The notes under the pieces were generated by a model. It had not been told where the DNA came from, searched no databases, and saw only the letters and a list, made by a program, of their open reading frames with translations. Shown piece after piece: positions 58,028-64,000 of a stretch of DNA of 64,000 nt. The position numbers and the translations under genes were made by a program. The stretch is from Calendula officinalis (Eukaryota > Streptophyta > Magnoliopsida > Asterales > Asteraceae). The number at the start of each line of letters is the position of its first letter. The stretch's first letter is position 1. The stretch lies in the NCBI GenBank assembly GCA_963853835.1, contig OY970827.1:75673734-75737733 (forward strand), in the 5' to 3' direction.

Positions 58028-60397
58028 ATGGAGGCTAGTTCTTGTGACACGATTCTTTCAATTGTTTTCATATCTGTTTTGTTTTTCTTGTTGTTTACCC
58101 AATCCGTTGAATCAAGTATAGAGTCAGAGAAGACGAAGTTGATTAAAGCTCATCTTAAAGAAATTAATAAGCCCTTTGTCAAATCAATTAAGGTAATCTA
58201 AGATTTTATTCGATAACCTAGAAAGACTTCTTTTATCTTAAGTTTGTTATTTACATTCATGTTTTCAAGTATTATTATTTTAGCGGATTGTCAATTTATT
58301 TAATTTGAAACAGAGCTCAGATGGTGATATAATAGACTGTGTTTTGATTCATCTGCAACCTGCTTTTGATCTTCCCGAGTTAAAAGGAAAAATCACAATG
58401 GTAAATTTAATTTAGTTTTTATAGTTCTAATTAGTTCTAAACTCATGTTAGTATTATATGTGCATGTACCAATAATTATACATATCTATATTTTTCGTAG
58501 TCTTAAAATGTCCTGTGAACAGTTGTCTGCTAAAAATGCGCTTTCAACAAAATAATTAAGAGATTCACATAAAAAGTTGTTACGGTTGTTTATTAATTTA
58601 ACTAATTACTATTAAAATTAACAAAATTTTGAAAATATTAGATTAATAAGCAAAGAAGTTAGTATCACATAATTCCTTGAATTTTTACGATTTTTTAACT
58701 AGATGAACGAGTAACATAAACTTCATACAGTTATACTGAAGTGTGACCTCTATATATGCTCATTATATACATAGATAAGTATGTATACAATGTATTTAAA
58801 GAAAATGCAACTTGATGTTTACCTTTTTTCTTATTACAACTAATTAAACGAAATTATTTTATTCATGTTGATACATTATATCTTAACAATGTATTTAATT
58901 TGTTTTCTTATTGTTGTTCTATAAACAACAGGAGTTACCTGAGATGCCAAATGGCCATAAGAATACAGGAATTAAATCAGAACTAAAGCAGTTATGGAAT
59001 TTAAATGGCGAATCATGTCCTAACGGAACAATTCCAATAAGAACAAGTGAAAATGACATTTTTAGATATTCTAAAATTGAGAAGAAAATGAGTTCAAAAT
59101 TCCAAGATGACCCTGGCCATGTGGTACTAATTTAGTTCCAAGTTGATATGTTTACTCTGATGTATGATGTGATGCCTAATTAGTATTCTCTTGACTGTTT
59201 CAAGAATTTTCATAATATTCAGTTTGAATCAAATTTGTCCTTATTGTTTAAGAGTTGTCTTCAAGCAGGTTCATCAAAATTTTAAAGTCCTAAGGAACAA
59301 ATCCTAGCAATTGAATCAAAATGATCAAGATCAAATCACATGTGTTTCAAACACCACCGACCACCACCGCCAGTCACCACCACTGACCACCGCTGGTCGC
59401 CACCTCCGGCCGCCGTCAGCCACCGGTGGCCGGTGGTGGTGGCTGACAGTGAAGGTGCCGGTGGTGGTATTGATGTATTGAAACACATGTGATTCACTAA
59501 AACACAGGTGTTCCACAATACAAACGAGCATATTACTTCTAATCACATGTGTTTCAAGTCACGAAACACATGTGATTCACTAAAAACATGAGTTTCTAAT
59601 AACTGGGGAGCATACGAACTACGAATCACATGTGTTTCAAACACATGTGTTGAACCACCACCGCCACACACACCACCGACCACCGCCGACCGCCACATCC
59701 GGCCGCCGGTGGCCGACCGCGGCGGTGGTGGCTGATAGTGAAGGTGCTGGTGGTGGTATTGATGTATTGAAACACATGTGATTCACTAAAACACATGTGT
59801 TCCACAATACAAACGAGCATATTACTTCTAATCACATGTGTTTCAAGTCACGAAACACATGTGATTCACTAAAAACATGAGTTTCTAATAACTGGGGAGC
59901 ATACGAACTACGAATCACATGTGTTTCAAACACATGTGTTGAACCACCACCGCCAGACACACCACCGACCACCGCCGGCCGCCACATCCGGCCGCCGCCG
60001 ACCACCGTTGATCGCCGTCGGCCGCCGACAGTGGTGGTAGGGTATTGATGTATTGAAACACATGTGTTGGGAGTTGTGGTGGTGGTTTGAATCTTGATCT
60101 TTACATTTGAGTTTTTCTTGATCCAAGGGCTAATAGTTGTCCCTTGGGACTTGATAAAATCTTTGGACTACCTTGAACAAACCACTATTGTTTAAATATA
60201 TCTTTTTTTTTGTAACCGATTTCATTCGCGGTAATTTTTGTTTGCAGCATGCGACGGCTCGTGTAAAGGGAGATCAATACTATGGAGCAAAAGCGATTAT
60301 AAATGTATGGGCACCAAATGTTACGAACCAGGATGAATTTAGCCTTTCACAAGTTTGGATTGTAAGTGATGTTAACACTATTGAAGCTGGTTGGATA
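58028..60397 (+). CDS. Neprosin-type (DUF239) gene, copy C, exons 1-4
   Basis: Exons 58028-58192, 58314-58400, 58932-59123, 60248-60397, all GT-AG and in phase, matching exons 1-4 of copy A (55, 29, 64 and 50 codons against 55, 29, 66 and 55). I start at MEASSCDTILS, not the upstream MHTK, by comparison with copy A. A signal peptide (IVFISVLFFLLFTQSVESS), the activation-peptide signature (SSDGDIIDCVLIHLQPAFDL) and the start of the peptidase domain (YYGAKAIINVWAPNVTNQDE, NTIEAGWI with the candidate catalytic Glu) are present, and no stop or frameshift was seen. Exons 5-7 do not appear before a Helitron (60497) and a copia LTR (61301); they may lie beyond 64000 or be lost. Predicted role: secreted glutamic peptidase. 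Confidence 0.75.
59265..60185. mobile_element. Expanded CACATGTG MITE in intron 3 of copy C
   Basis: Outer ends (AAGTCCTAAGGAACAAATCC, and GGGACTTGATAAAATCTTTG with GGACTACCTTGAAC) fit the family seen at 23410 and 33995. The centre has three tandem units of about 290 bases (starting about 59331, 59624 and 59912), each with ATCACATGTGTTTCAAACAC and a GC-rich CCACCGCC/GGCCGCCG core. Several minus-strand ORFs of 60-70 codons here are repeat artefacts. Confidence 0.7.
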
Positions 60398-60496
60398 GTA
60401 CGTATTTTCGTCTCCCTATCTTTTTATATATTAACGTTTTTTCAGTATGATTATGGATACAAATACTGAATCAAAATTGCTCCAGTTTAATATTAA

Positions 60497-61147
60497 TTAG
60501 AAGATGTTTACCTCGTGCGTTGCTGTAGAGATTTTCATATAATACTCAAAATAAGTCTATTGATATTCGTGCAATAATAAATTCTTATTGTCAATAATTT
60601 GAGTATTATAAATAATTTGAGCTGTAAAAATAAGTTCGTAAATGTTATATTACTAATACTGATACACATTATAATTTTTGGATAAAATATAACATGTTAA
60701 AATAATAAGGGTTAAAATGTAAGTATTCAAAACTTAAATGTTAAAAATGTTAAAATCTGAGATTAAAGAAAATATAAAATAAAATATAAAGTCAAATATG
60801 ACAGCTTAAATAAAAAATAAAAAATTTGAACAACATATCTGGCTATTTATCCAACTTTAAAAGAAATATAAGTAGAAATATTTTTTTTGGAAACGATAAG
60901 TAGAAATATTAGTAGGTAGAAATATGAAGTTTAGAAGTGAATTGAAATATAATCTCATGTTTAAACTATAAATATAGCAATGCTAATTGTGGAAGAGTAA
61001 GGGAGAAAACATTGTCAAAATCTGCCGAAATATTTGACCATAATTACAACTTAGCATTTTTCATTGATTTATTTTCATTGTATAATATACAAGTGTCAAA
61101 CGATCAACGGTGTTAGTACTATTCACGCGACTTCATAAATGTATAGA
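60497..61147 (-). mobile_element. Helitron in intron 4 of copy C
   Basis: On the minus strand it starts A|TCTATACATTTATGAAGTCGCG at 61147 and ends AGCAACGCACGAGGTAAACATCTT then CTAA|T at 60497. Copy A's intron 4 runs without it (CTCCATTTTTATA^TTATTTTC ... TTTCAAAATGTACGCTAATC against TTTTAAAATGTAAGCTAATC here). Non-coding. Confidence 0.6.
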
Positions 61148-61300
61148 TATATAATTTCACTCATTTATATTTTAAAATGTAAGCTAATCATTTTGTATGA
61201 AAAACATGAAATTCTACCATTCGAATTAAATGAGTTGCTTTAAAAATCCCAAAACGGGGTCGATTATTTAGAGACTTCAAAGTGTTATTTGGACACATAT

Positions 61301-61624
61301 TGTTACATCATATTCAACTAAGATTGAGCTAATTCATGATGATTCAAGGTGAGAAATAGAAGATTTGTTTAAGTGTGTGTGTTCTTGGTGTTTGAGTGTG
61401 TGAGAGTTAGTTGAGAGAGATGGAGGGAATGTTGTTAGCTTTCAAATGGTAATTCAATTAGTGAAAGGAAAGCTTACAAATTAAGCCTTAACATAAGGTA
61501 TTTATACCTCATTACTAAACATGCTTATCTACTCACTAATTAAGCCTTAAGACTAGTTTACCATTTAGTCAATGTTACATAACTAGTCCCTACACTATTA
61601 GATACAATATATTTGACCCTAACA
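61301..61624 (-). repeat. Copia LTR (3' LTR of a minus-strand element)
   Basis: 324 bp bounded by TGTTACATCA and ATTTGACCCTAACA, i.e. TGTTAGGG...TGTAACA on the minus strand. GGGGGAGAT on the minus strand lies directly upstream as polypurine tract. The region between has an AAGCCTTAA promoter-like area and TACCTTATGTTAAGG. Partner LTR lies beyond the window. Confidence 0.8.
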
Positions 61625-64000
61625 ATCTCCCCCTTTGTAGCAATAGTTTGGATAGCATGTTCTTGAAATCTTCTTTTCGAGCAAAGTCTGAAACTGAATT
61701 AATCGTTTAAGTAGTTTTGATGTAGTATTAGTTTCAGCTTATGATAATCAGATAAGAATGAAACTTTTAATCGGCTTTTCAACCAATATAAAGTATCTCA
61801 GAAGATTTCATGGAGTCTTGACTTAATTTGTCTTGATCATTATCCAATCTCCCTCTTTTCGAACTTTTATAACTACATCCCTGTCTTCCTTCAAACGGGT
61901 ATATTTAAAAATTTGAAAATTCTGGAAATGAAACATCTGTTTGGTAAGAATTTGACTGGGATTTAGAAATGCTGGGGATTTAGTTTTGGATAGAGAGTTA
62001 TGAGGATGGGATAATGATGGTTTTGAATTATGTAAAGAATGATTTAAAAGTTAAAGGTTTTGAATGTGTGTGTGTGTATGAATGTTTGTATATAGGAAAG
62101 AATGATATATACATTTAAGATTTGAATGAATATGGATAGTATGTATTTTGTATGATACAAAAGATTTGTACAGTTAAGCTTTTGTATGGATATGATTGTT
62201 ATAGAATTTGGAAAGAATGATTTATTCGATTAGATTTTGGATGGATATGAATGTGAATTTGTGGTTCGGATAGAATGATTTGTCAGTTTAAGATTCGAAA
62301 TGGTAAATCGACGAAAATGTAGACCCATGGATAGAGTTGTTTTGTAGCGGAAGTCTTTTATTGAAGTTGTGGCTTTGTCGATTTGTGATCATTGATAATT
62401 GTTATTAGGGATAAAATGTTGTTGAAGTTTACGCTCCCCCTCGAACAAATAATTATGTCTTAATGAATCTTCTTCGGTTTCTTGTTTACTCCCCCTTAAT
62501 TGGTGCATATGTCTTTTTGATGTGGAGTAATCTGGGCTAATATATCTTCTTAAGTCTTGTAAGCATTTTTCTTCATAAACTGAACTTCTTAGTAAATTTT
62601 CTCCCCCTCATGATGATTAAGATTTATCGGAATCATCATGAAAAATGTGAAGTTCGTCGAGATGAAATGAAGAAAATCTTCTAAGCCCATGAATACAAAT
62701 ATGATGAATAATGATATATTCATATTTTGAATAAATCAATATACATCATATTGTATTATCGAAAACCGAACCGATATTGATAACGTAGATATCCGATCAA
62801 ATAGTTTGGCATTGAATCTCAATGATCAAATCAAATAGGGCAAACCGGGATCACATAGATTACCCGTTAACACAACAGTTACACAAACTGTGTGACCTAC
62901 GTTCAGTGTTGGAATAGATGTTAGCACTGGTAGGATTTTCATTCAATCATCGTGGAATACCAAGAATGTTAGTATCACTATGAATGTTCCGGCTTTATCA
63001 CAAAGATAAGCTTGGTATTATGCCTCGTGTCCTAAAAGTGTTTATCGGTTCTAGACTCGATTTGTGGACAAACGAAGGCGAGGACTGGAGAGACTTGTCC
63101 TCTGTTTCAATATCAACAATCTCCAAGTGAGATGTCGATAGCATATGAGAGAGTCTCCGTGGAAATGAAACAAGTACTTTTTAAGAAATACTTGAGTAGC
63201 TGGGGGGGGGGGGGGGGGGTTGTGCAATGCATCACTGGGTTCTATGATGTCTTGTTCAATATCAGAGAGCAACACATGCAATCTGATAGAGACGTGGCTA
63301 CCCGGCTTTTTATCAGTTTGGTAAGGGTTTTTCGTTTTCTTTAACCCTGTCACACCCTCCTCACTCAAGCTTACTTTTTCATTTTTCGACTACTCCCTCA
63401 TTTCATTTTACCATGTATAGCTGAATTGCACCCCATACTACATTCCCCCTCTCAAATTTTATCTCAGCGCACCCCAATCAAGATCCCGTGATACTTGATT
63501 CTGCTCACCTAGACCTATGTACCCTTACATATTGTCCTATATTGTAGGTGGCTCCTGGGGAAGATCATACCAATTATAGCAGATCATAGGAGTAATTTGA
63601 GAGTGAACTATAACGCTCATGTGCAAATTATCAGCATTTATGATGTTACTTTGTAAGAATAACATGGATTTTTCATCGGAAAATGTGTTTCCGGCATAAG
63701 TTGTTGCCTTTATGATTTAAAAGTTTAGGCACAGCAACTTGAACAATTGAGGAAATACCGGACTCACATAGAGTATCCGTTAACACACGGTATGAATCGA
63801 TAGTCGTTTGCACAACCATTGATTCAAATGTGTGACCTGCGATTAGAGTTGGCGCAATTTTAGCTCTAGCAGGATTTCCACTCAATCCTCGTGAAACACC
63901 AGATTGTGATGCCACTATGAGTGTTCCGATGAATACACGGAGATTCATTTATAAAAGTGTATGTGTCCTAAATTGGAAATATTTGTCGGTGAAATCTAGA
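61625..64000 (-). mobile_element. 3' noncoding part of a Sirevirus-like copia element
   Basis: Several polypurine-like tracts (minus-strand AGGGGGAG) are at about 61627-61635, 62430-62440, 62485-62495, 62600-62610 and 63443-63452. Multiple such tracts ahead of the 3' LTR are known from Sireviruses (env-class copia). Two diverged copies of one module lie at 62820-63000 and 63740-63930 (shared CACATAGA-TA-CCGTTAACAC, GTGTGACCT, CACTATGA-TGTTCCG). Minus ORFs at 63051-63368 and 63673-63948 (the latter with NPARAKIAPTLIAGHTFES) are unrecognised. An 18-base G run is at 63202-63219. No RT or integrase in the window. Confidence 0.6.

Noticed and set aside
59331..60070. CRISPR-like array of CACATGTG repeats
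   Set aside because: Plant nuclear DNA; the units are long, imperfect tandem duplicates in an intron with no uniform spacers.
59331..60126. Four minus-strand ORFs of 60-71 codons
   Set aside because: They repeat because of the 290-bp tandem units and encode low-complexity sequence.
61301..61624. Host gene leader or exon 5 of neprosin copy C
   Set aside because: TGTTA...TAACA ends and the adjacent polypurine tract identify a copia LTR; no exon 5 sequence was found.

Overview
This is plant nuclear DNA. It is AT-rich, with spliced genes on both strands separated by dense, nested transposable elements. The element families (CTAG-ending Helitrons, Stowaway MITEs, hAT and MULE foldbacks, copia elements including one like a Sirevirus) and the gene families fit a eudicot. 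I suspect Asteraceae, but that is an impression and was not tested.

Layout. 1-9.3 kb: LTR relic, a 1.1-kb direct duplication, a small hAT, one intronless DUF7950-type gene (4573-5421), a foldback with a nested Stowaway, and a Helitron (7138-8757, minus) carrying the C-terminal end of a Helitron helicase plus a captured fragment of nuclear-encoded plastid ribosomal protein L3. 9.3-18.7 kb: gene-free repeat ground made of Helitrons, (TCTATA)n-headed modules and a MULE-like element. 18.76-20.41 kb: a PIF/Harbinger-type element with TTA target duplications carrying a SANT/Myb-like ORF with one in-frame stop. 20.6-24.35 kb: a GTE-type bromodomain-NET gene (BET family), plus strand, with an apparent frameshift near its C-terminus. 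24.4-25.4 kb: LTR-retroelement relic. 25.96-28.91 kb: a seven-exon gene on the minus strand (557 aa, Ser/Arg-rich N-terminus, coiled coil), convergent with the GTE gene. 29-32 kb: hAT foldback, LTR relic and CACTA-like subterminal repeats.

32-61 kb holds three copies of a secreted neprosin-type (DUF239) gene. Copy A (33200-37190) has all seven exons but a 5-nt excess in exon 6. Copy B (about 40518-44495) keeps only promoter, part of intron 6 and exon 7, and exon 7 is cut by a SINE. Copy C (58028-60397) has exons 1-4 intact in the window and is then followed by a Helitron and a copia LTR. The copies act as each other's empty sites, so many insertions can be dated relative to the duplications. 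Between B and C lies an apparently intact 7.9-kb Ty1/copia element (45160-53094) with equal-length, apparently identical LTRs, a GCCCT target duplication and a 1,335-codon polyprotein.

Functionally, the only genes that look intact are the DUF7950 gene, the minus-strand 557-aa gene and the copia polyprotein. The GTE gene is probably expressed but may lack its normal acidic tail. No canonical tRNA, rRNA or CRISPR was seen; tRNA-like motifs belong to SINE-like insertions.
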